A stretch of DNA of 64,000 bases from Rheinheimera sp. (GCA_003543135.1 DPJG01000021.1:1-64000); one strand, 5' to 3'; positions 38,323-48,042 are shown, counted from the first letter of the stretch. Numbers and translations: made by a program. Notes: generated by a model not told the origin, from the letters alone.

Positions 38323-39669
38323 ATGAGCAGCAATTCTCCTACCATTTGGCAAGAAATTGACGAAGTCAAAGCCGCAGTCAGCCAGGTGCTGGCCCATGCC
38401 AAACAACTGGGCGCCAGCAGCGCCGAAGCTTCAATGAACCGCACCCGGGGGTTAAGTGTAGAAACCCGTCATGGTGAAGTGGAAACTGTTGAATTTAATC
38501 AGGATGGTGGCCTTGGCATCAGTGTCTATGTTGGCCAGCGCAAAGGTTCGGCCTCAACCGCCGATTTAAGCCCGGCCGCACTGAAACGCACCGTAGAAGC
38601 GGCAATAGACATTGCCCGTTATACCTCAGAAGATCCTTGCGCCGGCGTGGCTGATAAAGACGCGCTGGAATTTTCACCACCGGATTTGGATTTATTTCAT
38701 CCGGGGGATATCAGCACCGAGCAGGCTATTGCCATTTGTATTGCGGCTGAAGAAGCTGCTTTTGCCACAGACTCCCGTATTACCAACTCTGACGGCGCGT
38801 CCTTTTCGTCACATCAGGGTTTAAAAGTCTATGGCAACAGCCATGGTCAGCTGGTGGGTTATCCCAGCAGCCGTCACAGTTTCAGCTGTTCTGTCATAGG
38901 TGAAGAAGGCGGCGATATGCAGCGCGATTACAGCTACAGCGTCAGCCGCGAACTGGGTTTGTTGCTTGACCCGGCGCAGGTAGGCCGTGAAGCTGCGCTG
39001 GAAACCGTAAACCGGCTCAATAGCCGCAAACTGGGCACGCAAAAAGTGCCGGTCATTTTCCGCGCCGACATTGCCAGCAGTTTGTTTGGTCATTTGGTGT
39101 CGGCGATCAGTGGCGGTGCTATTTACCGTAAATCCAGTTTTTTACTGGATAAAGTCGGCCAGCCGGTGTTGTCGTCAAAAGTGAATATTATTGAACAACC
39201 GCACTTATTACGCGGCCTGGCCAGCAGTCCTTTTGACAGTGAAGGGGTCAAAACCCGTGACCGGCAGATCATCACCGATGGTGTGCTGAATCAGTATCTG
39301 ACCACCAGCTATTCCGGCCGCAAACTGGGGCTGCCAAGTTCAGGCCATGCCGGTGGTATTCATAACTGGATGGTCAGCCATGGCAACGCCGATTTGGCCC
39401 AGCTGCTCAGAGATATGGGCACAGGTTTATTGGTAACCGAACTGATGGGCCAGGGTGTGAATAGCGTGACAGGTGATTATTCGCGTGGCGCCGCCGGTTT
39501 TTGGGTGGAACATGGCCAAATTCAGTATCCGGTGTCGGAAATCACCATTGCCGGTAATCTCAAAGACATGTTTTTTGACATAGCCGCCATTGGCAACGAC
39601 GTGGATAAAAGAGGTGGTGTGTTAACAGGTTCAGTGCTGATTGGCCAGATGCAAATTGCCGGGCATTAA
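38323..39669 (+). CDS. pmbA: PmbA/TldE: partner subunit of the TldD peptidase
   Basis: This 448-residue protein is homologous to TldD but has no HExxxH motif, as expected for PmbA/TldE. Recognised segments are [20 protein letters not shown] and the C-terminal [18 protein letters not shown] and GNLKDMF. It forms the active peptidase with TldD (gene at 32976). A terminator follows directly. Confidence 0.96.
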   Translation: MSSNSPTIWQEIDEVKAAVSQVLAHAKQLGASSAEASMNRTRGLSVETRHGEVETVEFNQDGGLGISVYVGQRKGSASTADLSPAALKRTVEAAIDIARYTSEDPCAGVADKDALEFSPPDLDLFHPGDISTEQAIAICIAAEEAAFATDSRITNSDGASFSSHQGLKVYGNSHGQLVGYPSSRHSFSCSVIGEEGGDMQRDYSYSVSRELGLLLDPAQVGREAALETVNRLNSRKLGTQKVPVIFRADIASSLFGHLVSAISGGAIYRKSSFLLDKVGQPVLSSKVNIIEQPHLLRGLASSPFDSEGVKTRDRQIITDGVLNQYLTTSYSGRKLGLPSSGHAGGIHNWMVSHGNADLAQLLRDMGTGLLVTELMGQGVNSVTGDYSRGAAGFWVEHGQIQYPVSEITIAGNLKDMFFDIAAIGNDVDKRGGVLTGSVLIGQMQIAGH

Positions 39670-39685
39670 GTGCTGAATTGGCTGC

Positions 39686-39712
39686 AAAAAACCAGCTGCG
39701 GCTGGTTTTTTG
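39686..39712. terminator. Bidirectional terminator after pmbA
   Basis: CCAGC-TGCG-GCTGG with six A before and six T after. It can also end the convergent DUF1569 gene. Confidence 0.9.
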
Positions 39713-39762
39713 TTTTTCTTAAGGCCAGTTGTTACCAAAGCTTTAAATGACAGTGATTTGGC

Positions 39763-40287
39763 TTAAATGCTTATTTGACTTAAATGATTGTGCAGATGCA
39801 GCCAGTGGGCTGCCTGATAATCGGTGGTATTTAAAGCGCCATAAGCAAAATGCGGTGCTAAGGTAGCACCTGTGCTGCTGTGCTGAATAAACAGCTCCAG
39901 CGTTTGCAGCAGTGCAGTCAGCGCCTGTTGTGGATCCTCGTTAGGCTCAAGTGCCGCCATGCCCGGAATAGGCTCTGCCAAAGGATGCGTCATAGCGCCT
40001 GCTGCTTTAAAACTAAAAAGCGCCAGTTTGCCGGCTGTGTGCTGAAAAAACGGCGATTTTTGCAGCGGAAAACCTGTTAAAGAACCCTGAATACTCTGGG
40101 CGCAGTGTCGGAAGATTTGCGCTGGGTTCCAGTCGCCGCTGCTCGCAAGAGTTTTGCCTTGCAGGCTTTTAAGTTTTTGATAAAGCTCAGTTAAATCAAA
40201 ATCCCTGCCATTGCCAAGCACTGTGCCGCCAAGGGCTAAACCGGCAACACTGAGGGTGCTGATGGTGATAAATTGTCTTCTGTTCAT
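39763..40287 (-). CDS. DUF1569 protein with Tat signal peptide
   Basis: The protein is about 174 residues. It begins MNRRQFITISTLSVAGLALGG, a twin-arginine signal (RRQF) followed by a moderately hydrophobic stretch, so it is probably exported folded. The rest fits DUF1569 (DinB-like four-helix fold), with WNPAQIFRHCAQSIQ and the C-terminal HWLHLHNHLSQI, the latter a typical histidine motif of DinB-like metal sites. Its function is not known. An upstream in-frame start at 40389 would bury the Tat motif, so ATG 40287 is used. Confidence 0.75.
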   Translation of the reverse strand: MNRRQFITISTLSVAGLALGGTVLGNGRDFDLTELYQKLKSLQGKTLASSGDWNPAQIFRHCAQSIQGSLTGFPLQKSPFFQHTAGKLALFSFKAAGAMTHPLAEPIPGMAALEPNEDPQQALTALLQTLELFIQHSSTGATLAPHFAYGALNTTDYQAAHWLHLHNHLSQISI

Positions 40288-40572
40288 GCTTTTGCCCCTG
40301 AGGCGGTGATTGTTGCGGCTGCAGTTCAAACTAAACAAATGCGGCTGCAATTTGAGTGGATTCAGCCGGTTGTCAGCCAAGACTGGCACAATGCCGCTTT
40401 ATTTTGCAGTATGCCCTGAATAGCGCTGCTGCTGCCAGTATTGCCGCTTGTGTTACTGCTGCTCTTGTAGAAGCACAGAGAAATTCCAGCGTAGATTTTG
40501 TTTTTCTTATGATAAACTTGCACGTCACACTGCATAAAAACAGCGGTTACAGGCGTTAAAACGGGAAATGTT

Positions 40573-41316
40573 ATGAGCCAAGTCAATATTCTGTGTATCA
40601 AATGGGGCAAAAAATACGGCCCGGATTACGTAAACAAGCTGTACAACATGGTCAGCCGCAACCTGACATTACCATTTCGTTTTATCTGTCTGACAGATGA
40701 CGCCGAAGGTATTGATGCCAGCAAAGTGGAAGTAAAAGATATTCCTAAAGTAGGTTTTGCCGATTTTGACAACCGCGAGCCATGGAGTTTTGGTCATGGC
40801 TGGTTAAAAGTCACCAGTTTTGCCGACCCTTTATACGATTTAACAGGCCCGACTTTGTTTATCGACTTGGACGTGGTAATCGTTGGCAATATCGATTGTT
40901 TTTTTGAGCCTGAAGGCGAGTTCCGTGTTATCAAAGAATGGGACAAAAAAGATGAAACCGGCAACACCTCAGTGTACCGTTTTAACATTGGCGCCCATGC
41001 CGATTTAATCGAAAACCTGAAGAATAACAAAGACAAAGTGCTGGCTTCTGTGCGTAACGAGCAGGAATATGTCACCAGTTATCTGAACAAACAAGGCAAG
41101 TTGCAATACTGGCCGGCCGGCTGGTGTGTCAGCTTTAAACGCCACTGTATGCCAAAAGGCATTATGAGTTTCTTTAAACCTGCCACTATTCCTGAAGGCG
41201 CCAAAATTGTTGCTTTCCACGGCAAACCAAACCCGCCTGATGCCATTTTAGGCGTGAGCGGCAAATGGTACCGCCGTGTGCTGCCAGTGCAGTGGGTTGC
41301 GGATCTGTGGCGTTAA
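40573..41316 (+). CDS. Glycosyltransferase (GT8-like, GT-A fold)
   Basis: This 247-residue protein has the pattern of small GT-A glycosyltransferases: NILCIKWGKKYG at the start, FICLTDD near residue 38, and the metal-binding DLD motif in FIDLDVVIVGNID near residue 97, followed by FNIGAH. It probably adds a sugar in lipopolysaccharide core synthesis, as it stands before a GT25 gene and the waaA-kdkA fusion gene. Donor and acceptor are unknown. Confidence 0.75.
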   Translation: MSQVNILCIKWGKKYGPDYVNKLYNMVSRNLTLPFRFICLTDDAEGIDASKVEVKDIPKVGFADFDNREPWSFGHGWLKVTSFADPLYDLTGPTLFIDLDVVIVGNIDCFFEPEGEFRVIKEWDKKDETGNTSVYRFNIGAHADLIENLKNNKDKVLASVRNEQEYVTSYLNKQGKLQYWPAGWCVSFKRHCMPKGIMSFFKPATIPEGAKIVAFHGKPNPPDAILGVSGKWYRRVLPVQWVADLWR

Positions 41317-41332
41317 GCCGGGCGCTTGTTGC

Positions 41333-42091
41333 ATGAAAATGAAAGTTTTTGTGATTAACCTCGACCAGTCGGTCGAGCGTTATCAGCATGCGGTGGCACA
41401 GTTTGCACCTTACCCTGACATTGTGGTGGAGCGCATCAGCGCCGCTGACGGCCGGGTGATGAGCGAAGCGCAGCTCAGTCAGTATTATTCGCTGGAATTG
41501 AATAAAAAACATTACCACAAAATGCTGCGCCCTGGTGAAAAAGGCTGTTATATCAGTCACATCTGGTGTTGGCAGCAAATTGTGGCGCAGCAGCTCGACT
41601 TTGCCATTATTCTCGAAGACGATTTTATTCTGCAGTGTGATTTGGCTGCACTGGTGGATGCAATCCGTCAGCTGCAAAAGCCCTGGCATTATCTGAAACT
41701 GGCGATGCCGAATAAACAGCAGCCGGTGTTACAGCGTGAGCCAATGGCCCATGGCTTTTCGCTGGTGCATTATCAGAAAATGCCGGTGTCGACTGTGGCG
41801 CAGGCGGTGAGTCTGGCTGGTGCTCAGTTATTGCTGGAGAGGATGCAGCCCTTTTACCGCCCTGTGGACGTGCAGCTGCAATACAGTTTTGATTTAGGTA
41901 TTCAGGTGATGGGTGTGCAGCCTATACCGTTTCGGCCAGAGCTGGAATTTGAAAGCCTGATCAACCCACATCAGAAACAGCCGGTGAACAGGCGCTTGTT
42001 TTATAAAAGCCGTTTATGTTTTAGCTGGCAAAATTTATGGCACAACCTGCGCCATTACGGCTTGCTTGCTTATCTGCAGGCGAAAAAATAA
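41333..42091 (+). CDS. Glycosyltransferase family 25 (LPS core type)
   Basis: The protein is about 252 residues and begins MKMKVFVINLDQSVERY, the GT25 N-terminus. It continues with RISAADGR, the GCYISHIWCWQ helix and the metal-binding EDDF motif near residue 94. GT25 enzymes, such as Lex2B and LgtB types, add galactose or other sugars to lipopolysaccharide. It begins 16 bases after the preceding glycosyltransferase and is followed by a terminator. Confidence 0.85.
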   Translation: MKMKVFVINLDQSVERYQHAVAQFAPYPDIVVERISAADGRVMSEAQLSQYYSLELNKKHYHKMLRPGEKGCYISHIWCWQQIVAQQLDFAIILEDDFILQCDLAALVDAIRQLQKPWHYLKLAMPNKQQPVLQREPMAHGFSLVHYQKMPVSTVAQAVSLAGAQLLLERMQPFYRPVDVQLQYSFDLGIQVMGVQPIPFRPELEFESLINPHQKQPVNRRLFYKSRLCFSWQNLWHNLRHYGLLAYLQAKK

Positions 42092-42172
42092 CGCAGTTGT
42101 TGGACGGATTGCTCGCTATAACAAGAGCAAAAACAGTCACCATCACAGCGGCCGAAACAGCGGCAAAATTCT

Positions 42173-42201
42173 AAAAGGAGCTGAAATCAGCTCCTTTTTT
42201 T
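42173..42201 (+). terminator. Terminator after the GT25 gene
   Basis: GGAGCTGA and TCAGCTCC around AA, followed by seven or more T. Confidence 0.9.
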
Positions 42202-42253
42202 ATGTTTTGTATCGCAGCATCAACACTGCTTACCGGCGCTATTCTGGTAATGT

Positions 42254-44359
42254 GTGGCTGCGCACAGTATGATCGTGCCATCTTTATTGTGCTGGATTTG
42301 TGTTTTGTCGCGACTTTTATTCCCTTTGGGCATTGTGACCTATAGCCTGCTGCTGTATCTGCTGCGTTTTCCGATGTTGCTGCTGTTTATTTACCGCAGC
42401 AAAGCCGATCCTGCTTACCGGCAGCGTTTTGCCGAACGTTTTTGTTATCAGCCTATTCCCGCAGAAGCGGCCGGTGGCATCGTGGTGCATGCGGTGTCTA
42501 TGGGCGAAGTAGTGGCGGCAACACCGCTGATTAAACAACTGCTGGCCACTTACCCAGATATACCCGTCACTGTCACCTGCACCACACCCACAGGCTCGGC
42601 CCGTATCAAGGCCAATTTTGGCGACAGCGTGTTTCATTATTATTTGCCTTTTGACACCCCAGGCAGCAATCAGCGTTTGCTGAAAAAACTGGCGCCACAG
42701 CTGGTGCTTTTACTGGAAACTGAACTTTGGCCCAATCTCATCCGGCAATGTCACCAGGCCGCTATTCCTGTGGTGCTGGTTAATGCCCGTTTATCAGCGC
42801 GCTCTGCCCGCGGTTATCGCCGTTTTATGCCGCTGGTGCAGCCGATGCTGGCGCAGCTGAAGGTGATTCTGACGCAGGACAATAACAGCCGCCGCCGTTT
42901 TTTAACCTTGCTTGGTAATAAAGCAGGATCCATGCAGGAAACGATACAAAAGGTACTAAACACCGGCAATCTGAAATTTGAAGTGCAGCAAAACGCAGCG
43001 CTGAAGCAACAGGCAACAGACTTTCAGGTACAGTTGCAGGGCCGTCCGGTATGGGTGGCCGGCAGTACTCATGCCGGTGAAGATGAACAAATTCTGCAGG
43101 CATTTGGTCAGGTACTGGCTAAACAGCCCGACACGCTGCTGATTTTGGTGCCGCGCCATCCGGATCGTTTTGACACAGTGGCAGCACAGGTAGCACAAGC
43201 TGGATTTTCGCTGGTCAGACGCAGTAGCCAGCAACCCTTGTTGCCTGCCACTCAGGTGTTGCTGGGCGATTCGATGGGCGAGCTGATGCTGTGGTATCAG
43301 CTGGCCGATGTGGTTTTTGTCGGTGGTTCGCTTATTGAGCGGGGCGGCCATAATCCGCTGGAACCGATGAGCCTGGGAAAAGCGATTCAATCCGGCCCTT
43401 ATGTGTTTAATTTTGCTCTGGCTTTTAAACAGCTTGAGCGCAAGCAGGCGGTGACTTTTGTGAAAAATGCCGAAGAGCTGGCACAAAGTACGGTAAGTTT
43501 GCTCTCCGATGAAACAACACGTCAGCAGATGGCAGCAAAAGGGTTAGCACTTTACCAGCAGCAGGGGGGCGCCACTGCAAAGGTGCTTCAGACAGTCACA
43601 AGGTTATTGCCAACAACAGGAGTGCGCCATTTGCATCAAAAAGAAGCAGGTGCCGATATTTGGTTTGACCCGCAGTTATTGGCTGCCGGCGGTTTTACGA
43701 AGGCTGATAACAAGCTGTTTCAGGCGGCATTCTGGCAGCAACAAAATGCGGTGACAGGCCAGTCAAGCGGGCGCAACACAGTCTGGTTTGTCAGAGCCAA
43801 TACTGAACAATGGGTGCTGCGTCATTATTACCGTGGTGGTTTGATTGGCAAAATGAACAAAGACTGGTTTTTTGCTGTGCCACTTGCCAAAAGCCGTGCT
43901 ATGGCTGAATTTGCCATGTTGCAGCAGATGGTGCAGCTGGGGTTGCCGGTACCCAAACCTGTGGCGGCCTTATATACAAAACGGGGTTTAGGCTATAGCG
44001 CTGATATTTTGCTGGAGCTGATTCCGGGCAGTATTGATATTTGCCATTTATTACAACAAAGGGCGTTAACAACCAGCGAGTGGCAACAACTGGGGGCTAT
44101 GTTAAAACAGTTTCACCAGGCTCAGGCTTACCACTCAGATATGAATTGCCACAATATGTTGCTGGACCCACAAGGTAAATTCTGGCTGCTGGACTTTGAT
44201 AAATGTGCCTTCCGGCCTGGGCAAGACTGGCAGCAAAACACTATGGACAGGTTGTTACGATCCTTTCGCAAAGAAGCCAGGTTGGCAGGGGAAAAAGCCA
44301 GACCATTTTATTGGCAGGAATCCGACTGGGCTTTATTGCTGGCCGGTTATCAGGCTTAA
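42254..44359 (+). CDS. waaA-kdkA: Fused Kdo transferase (WaaA) and Kdo kinase (KdkA)
   Basis: This 701-residue protein joins two enzymes usually made separately. Residues about 25-425 are WaaA, which adds Kdo to lipid A: an N-terminal membrane helix, YRQRFAERF, the catalytic base E85 in HAVSMGEV, ETELWPNL, and GGSLIERGGHNPLEP near residue 360. Residues about 445-701 are KdkA, a kinase-like fold that phosphorylates Kdo: VLRHYYRGGLIGK, the catalytic loop H627-D629-N634 in HSDMNCHN, and DFD at 647-649. The start is not certain (GTG 42254 or ATG 42269; shorter forms are possible). Both parts look intact, so one protein may add and phosphorylate a single Kdo. Confidence 0.9.
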   Translation: MAAHSMIVPSLLCWICVLSRLLFPLGIVTYSLLLYLLRFPMLLLFIYRSKADPAYRQRFAERFCYQPIPAEAAGGIVVHAVSMGEVVAATPLIKQLLATYPDIPVTVTCTTPTGSARIKANFGDSVFHYYLPFDTPGSNQRLLKKLAPQLVLLLETELWPNLIRQCHQAAIPVVLVNARLSARSARGYRRFMPLVQPMLAQLKVILTQDNNSRRRFLTLLGNKAGSMQETIQKVLNTGNLKFEVQQNAALKQQATDFQVQLQGRPVWVAGSTHAGEDEQILQAFGQVLAKQPDTLLILVPRHPDRFDTVAAQVAQAGFSLVRRSSQQPLLPATQVLLGDSMGELMLWYQLADVVFVGGSLIERGGHNPLEPMSLGKAIQSGPYVFNFALAFKQLERKQAVTFVKNAEELAQSTVSLLSDETTRQQMAAKGLALYQQQGGATAKVLQTVTRLLPTTGVRHLHQKEAGADIWFDPQLLAAGGFTKADNKLFQAAFWQQQNAVTGQSSGRNTVWFVRANTEQWVLRHYYRGGLIGKMNKDWFFAVPLAKSRAMAEFAMLQQMVQLGLPVPKPVAALYTKRGLGYSADILLELIPGSIDICHLLQQRALTTSEWQQLGAMLKQFHQAQAYHSDMNCHNMLLDPQGKFWLLDFDKCAFRPGQDWQQNTMDRLLRSFRKEARLAGEKARPFYWQESDWALLLAGYQA

Positions 44360-44383
44360 AAGTGCAGTTGTAGTACCGCAGAT

Positions 44384-44412
44384 AAAAAAGGGCGCCTTAT
44401 GGCGCCCTTGTT
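44384..44412. terminator. Bidirectional terminator between waaA-kdkA and the subtilase gene
   Basis: GGGCGCC-TTAT-GGCGCCC (44390-44407) with six A to the left, so the minus-strand transcript of the protease ends in six U. On the plus strand a weaker TTGTTGTTT follows. Confidence 0.85.
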
Positions 44413-44430
44413 GTTTCGGCTGATTTCTTC

Positions 44431-46197
44431 TTATTGGTAAGAAGTGTTCAGTGTTAAACCAGACACTGCAGTGTAACCACGGATACCGATATGGTAAGTG
44501 GCGGCCACAGGATTGGTGAAGCTGCAGCTTTCAGTGCTGCCGGTTTTGTATGGGCGGCAATCGTAAGTGCTGGTGGTTGGGTTCGCACCACGACGTACAT
44601 AGAGGTCGGCATCACCTGTGCCACCGCTGATGCTGATGGTCAGGTTGGTTTTACCACTTGGGACTGTCAGGGTGTAATATTTCCAGCTGCCAGAAGCAAC
44701 GCTGATATTGGTCACCTGAGAAGTCACAGGGGTAGTGCCACCGCCGGTAGTACCGGCCGCTTTGGCAACAGCAGCTGCAGCATCAACAATACCGGTACCA
44801 CAGCTGGTGCAGGTGGCCGGGAATGCACGGGTGGTGGTTTTTAAGATAGATTCCACTTCATCTGGGGTTGCCGTTGGTTTTTTCTGCAGAATTAACGCTG
44901 CAACACCAGCGACGTGTGGCGCAGCCATAGAGGTACCCTGAGAATAACCATAGCTGTCTGAACCAGGCACTGTAGTACCGGTGTTGTAAGTAGACAATAC
45001 ACCGTTGCTGTCGTTGGCTGAGTTCATGGCGCCGCCAGGCGCTGCCACATCAATTGAAGTACCGTAGTTAGAATAATAAGCACGGCCACCGCTACGGTTG
45101 GTTGAAGCCACGTTCACTACGCCGGCACAGTTACCCGGGTTGTAGTTGTTGGCGTTGTCGTTGTCGTTACCTGAAGCAATCACCACCACAGTGCCACGTG
45201 AACGGGCAGAGTTAATAGCGGCTTGAGTGGTCGAGTCACAGGCACCTGAACCGCCAAGGCTCATGTTAATCACTTTAGCCGGGTTGGCATTGGCTGGTAC
45301 ACCAGAGACGGTGCCGCCTGAAGCCCAGATAATACCGTCAGCGATATCTGAAGTGTAACCACCACATTTACCTAATACACGTACAGGCACAACTTTGGCC
45401 TGATAAGCCACACCAGCAACACCAGTACCGTTATTGGTTACGGCAGCAATGGTGCCGGCAACGTGAGTACCGTGCCAGCTTGAGCTCTGAGCCTGAGTCG
45501 GGTAACCGCCACCACAGGCGCCTACTTCCACCCAGTCACCTGGATCGCGGGCATCTGAGTCACGACCATTGCCGTCATTACCGACAAAGCTGTCAGAAAT
45601 CATGTCGTAGCCTGGCAGGATATTGGCATTTAAATCAGCATGTGGACGGTAGCCGGTATCTAATACTGCTACAACCACGCCTGAACCAGTAGCGCTGTCC
45701 CAGGCGGCAGGTGCACGCAGGCCACCTGTGGTTTCATAATAATGCCACTGGCTGGCATATTGGGTGTCGTTTGGCACTGCATTGATCGTTAAAATGCGGT
45801 CTTCTTCAACCTGAGCAACGTTACCGTCTTTGGCCAGGTTAGCCATCATTTCTTTTTTCTCTTTTTCGCTCAGGCGACGTTCTGCACGCACAATGTGACG
45901 GCCACCTACAGCACTTTCACGCACATATTGCAGTTCGCTACCAGCCAGTGCTGATAAGGTTTCTTCAACGTGTAACTTTGCATTTAATGCCTGTTCTTGT
46001 TGCAGGCTGTTTTCATCACCCTGAGTCTGGCCTTTCAGCGACACAATAAACTGAGTGTGCAGTTCCTGCGCAACTTTGGCATTGCTCAGGGTTGGTACTG
46101 TTAACAAATCTGGTACTTCGGCAGCCTGAGCAGATAAGCACAGTGCTGAAAGGGTCGCGAGGGCGATTTTATGTAAATGGAACGCTCTGTTTTGCAT
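44431..46197 (-). CDS. Secreted subtilisin-like protease (S8) with PPC domain
   Basis: The precursor is 588 residues: signal peptide (cleavage near AQA-A), an I9-type propeptide (about 45-140), the S8 catalytic domain and a C-terminal bacterial pre-peptidase (PPC) domain (about 500-588, with DADLYVRRG). The catalytic triad is D180 (AVLDTGY), H242 (HGTHVAGT) and S423 (GTSMAAPHV). PPC domains are often removed after secretion. Such enzymes are made by many marine Gammaproteobacteria to degrade protein. ATG 46197 is used; a GTG at 46209 would precede it by four codons. A shared terminator lies downstream. Confidence 0.93.
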   Translation of the reverse strand: MQNRAFHLHKIALATLSALCLSAQAAEVPDLLTVPTLSNAKVAQELHTQFIVSLKGQTQGDENSLQQEQALNAKLHVEETLSALAGSELQYVRESAVGGRHIVRAERRLSEKEKKEMMANLAKDGNVAQVEEDRILTINAVPNDTQYASQWHYYETTGGLRAPAAWDSATGSGVVVAVLDTGYRPHADLNANILPGYDMISDSFVGNDGNGRDSDARDPGDWVEVGACGGGYPTQAQSSSWHGTHVAGTIAAVTNNGTGVAGVAYQAKVVPVRVLGKCGGYTSDIADGIIWASGGTVSGVPANANPAKVINMSLGGSGACDSTTQAAINSARSRGTVVVIASGNDNDNANNYNPGNCAGVVNVASTNRSGGRAYYSNYGTSIDVAAPGGAMNSANDSNGVLSTYNTGTTVPGSDSYGYSQGTSMAAPHVAGVAALILQKKPTATPDEVESILKTTTRAFPATCTSCGTGIVDAAAAVAKAAGTTGGGTTPVTSQVTNISVASGSWKYYTLTVPSGKTNLTISISGGTGDADLYVRRGANPTTSTYDCRPYKTGSTESCSFTNPVAATYHIGIRGYTAVSGLTLNTSYQ

Positions 46198-46619
46198 GGG
46201 AATTCTCACAACTTGTTTTTTGGTTATTTGCCTGGAGTTTCCTGCCGTAGTTTTTATGAATGGGGCAGGCTGCGCAATAATTCATCAATATATTACCAAT
46301 GTAAAGAGATGTAATTTATCAATTAACCCTTTAATGGGTACTGCTCAGAGCGGATGTCGGGACATCCGGTTAAACCATCGCCTGGTGCACTGTCGCCTGA
46401 TCTGGCTGCAAGCCAGAGCGGCTCAAGCTTGTGTTACAAATAGTTACAACTGTATACAATTTAGCAAATGGAATAAGTTATATCAAAAAGTAATAAAAAA
46501 AGATCGCGGTTGGATCTGTTTTGTCATCAAATTGGCATTTTTACAGATCCGGCCGGTGAAATTGCCTTTCTGCCGACAGTCGCCGACAATAGCGCCTTGG
46601 TGATTATGAAAGAGTGCAA
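46198..46619. other. Intergenic region with several hairpins (protease/yhiN divergent region)
   Basis: These 422 bases separate two divergent genes. They hold at least three perfect dyads: CGGATGTC/GACATCCG (46351-46368), TCTGGCT/AGCCAGA (46401-46417) and GGATCTGT/ACAGATCC (46512-46550, long loop). No T-run follows any of them, and I see no credible coding frame. Promoters for both genes must be here. Whether the dyads are operators or an RNA is not decided by sequence. Confidence 0.5.
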
Positions 46620-47807
46620 ATGCTGATGCAGCAGTGGGATGTGATAGTGATAGGTGCCGGTGCTGCCGGCTTGTTTTGTGCCATAGAAGCCGCCAAAAGA
46701 GGCCGTAAAACGCTGGTGCTGGATAATGGCAAACGTATTGGCCGTAAAATCCTGATGTCGGGTGGGGGTCGTTGTAACTTCACCAATATGTACGCCAGCC
46801 CGGCCAATTTTTTATCGCAAAACAAACACTTCTGTAAGTCTGCCTTAAGCAGGTATACCCAGTGGGATTTTCTGGCATTGGTGCAGCAATATCAGATCCC
46901 TTATCACGAAAAAACACTCGGCCAGCTATTTTGTGACAACAGCGCCAAAGACATTGTCGACATGCTGCAGCAGGAATGTGACAAAGCTGGGGTGCAGATT
47001 GCACTGCAGCAGGAGATCCAGACGGTTACTTTTAACGACGGCCAGTATCAGCTGCAAACAAACGGCCTTAGCCGCAGTTGCCAGAGTTTAGTGGTGGCCA
47101 GTGGTGGTTTAAGTCTGCCAAATTTAGGTGCCACAGCTTTTGGTTTTCAGCTGGCCGAGCAGTTTGGTTTAAAGGTGTTACCAGTACGGGCCGGTTTGGT
47201 GCCACTGACCTGGCAACCGGATGATAAAGCCGTTTATGAAGAAATCAGCGGTGTGTCCTTGCCGGTAACGGCAGAAGCCAATGATGTAGTGTTTCCGGAA
47301 GACATGCTGTTTACTCACCGCGGTTTAAGTGGCCCGGCTATCTTGCAGGTGTCGTCGTTCTGGCAACCTGGGGATGAGGTGGTGGTAAATTTATCACCTC
47401 AGCAAAGTGTGCAGGATTTCCTCAGTGAAGCGCAGCAAAAACATCCGGAGCAAGAGCTGAAAACTGCACTGTCACGACTGTTGCCCAAAAGGCTGGTGGA
47501 AAAGCTGCTTGAACAAAATCTGCTGACCAATCAGCCGCTGAAAGCTCTCAACGCAAAAAGCAGCCAGCGTATTGCCGGTTTATTGCATCATTTTGTGTTT
47601 AAACCCAATGGCACTGAAGGTTACCGCACTGCAGAAGTCACTTTGGGCGGGGTTGATACCGATGAGTTGTCGTCCAAAACCATGGAAGCAAAAAAACAAC
47701 CGGGTTTGTATTTTATTGGTGAAGTGGTAGACGTGACCGGCTGGCTTGGTGGTTACAACTTTCAGTGGGCCTGGAGTTCCGGTTGGGTGGCAGGGCAATA
47801 TTGCTAA
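46620..47807 (+). CDS. yhiN: YhiN/HI0933-family flavoprotein
   Basis: The protein is about 395 residues. It has an N-terminal FAD-binding Rossmann motif VIVIGAGAAGLFCAIEAAKRG, followed by the family's SGGGRCNFTN, a central VVASGGLSLPNLGATAFG segment and a C-terminal DVTGWLGGYNFQWAWSSG segment. This is the BaiN/HI0933-like oxidoreductase family; the true substrate in proteobacteria is unknown. ATG 46620 has GAAAGAG upstream; a GTG at 46614 is in frame. Confidence 0.9.
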   Translation: MLMQQWDVIVIGAGAAGLFCAIEAAKRGRKTLVLDNGKRIGRKILMSGGGRCNFTNMYASPANFLSQNKHFCKSALSRYTQWDFLALVQQYQIPYHEKTLGQLFCDNSAKDIVDMLQQECDKAGVQIALQQEIQTVTFNDGQYQLQTNGLSRSCQSLVVASGGLSLPNLGATAFGFQLAEQFGLKVLPVRAGLVPLTWQPDDKAVYEEISGVSLPVTAEANDVVFPEDMLFTHRGLSGPAILQVSSFWQPGDEVVVNLSPQQSVQDFLSEAQQKHPEQELKTALSRLLPKRLVEKLLEQNLLTNQPLKALNAKSSQRIAGLLHHFVFKPNGTEGYRTAEVTLGGVDTDELSSKTMEAKKQPGLYFIGEVVDVTGWLGGYNFQWAWSSGWVAGQYC

Positions 47808-48026
47808 CAACAGCTGACCTGCCGCTGACAAACTACAGGAATGACAGATAAACCCATGGCAAGGACGCCCTTGGGAGACATTGGTTGCAGCTGAGCAGCG
47901 TTACAAAGCTGCTGCCGTCACTTGTTAGTAAAGTGTTTGATTTAATAACATTTTTAATCGTCGAAAACTTTTACACCCCTCCGGTGCTTAATTATTAATC
48001 AACTGTTTTGGTTCAACTTTTTTATC
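47808..48026 (+). promoter_or_regulatory. Upstream region of the PEP-CTERM gene
   Basis: No gene is seen. At 47919-47935 lies a dyad (CACTT, seven bases, AAGTG), about 100 bases before the sigma-54 element. That is a suitable distance for an enhancer-binding protein site; this is inference from position and symmetry only. Confidence 0.35.
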
Positions 48027-48042
48027 TGGCACGGCGAATGCT
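48027..48042 (+). promoter_or_regulatory. Sigma-54 (RpoN) promoter of the PEP-CTERM gene
   Basis: TGGCACGGCGAATGCT matches the -24/-12 consensus TGGCAC-N5-TTGC with one mismatch (A for the first T). GG is at 48028-48029 and GC at 48040-48041, ten bases apart. Transcription would begin near 48053, leaving a leader of about 20 bases with AGGAGG at 48063-48068. PEP-CTERM genes in several bacteria are known to depend on RpoN and the PrsK/PrsR system, which supports the call. Confidence 0.7.

Noticed and set aside
37659-38444. A long form of darP beginning near 38444
   Set aside because: The extra N-terminus has no similarity to the family and runs over the pmbA start; ATG 38186 gives the standard protein.
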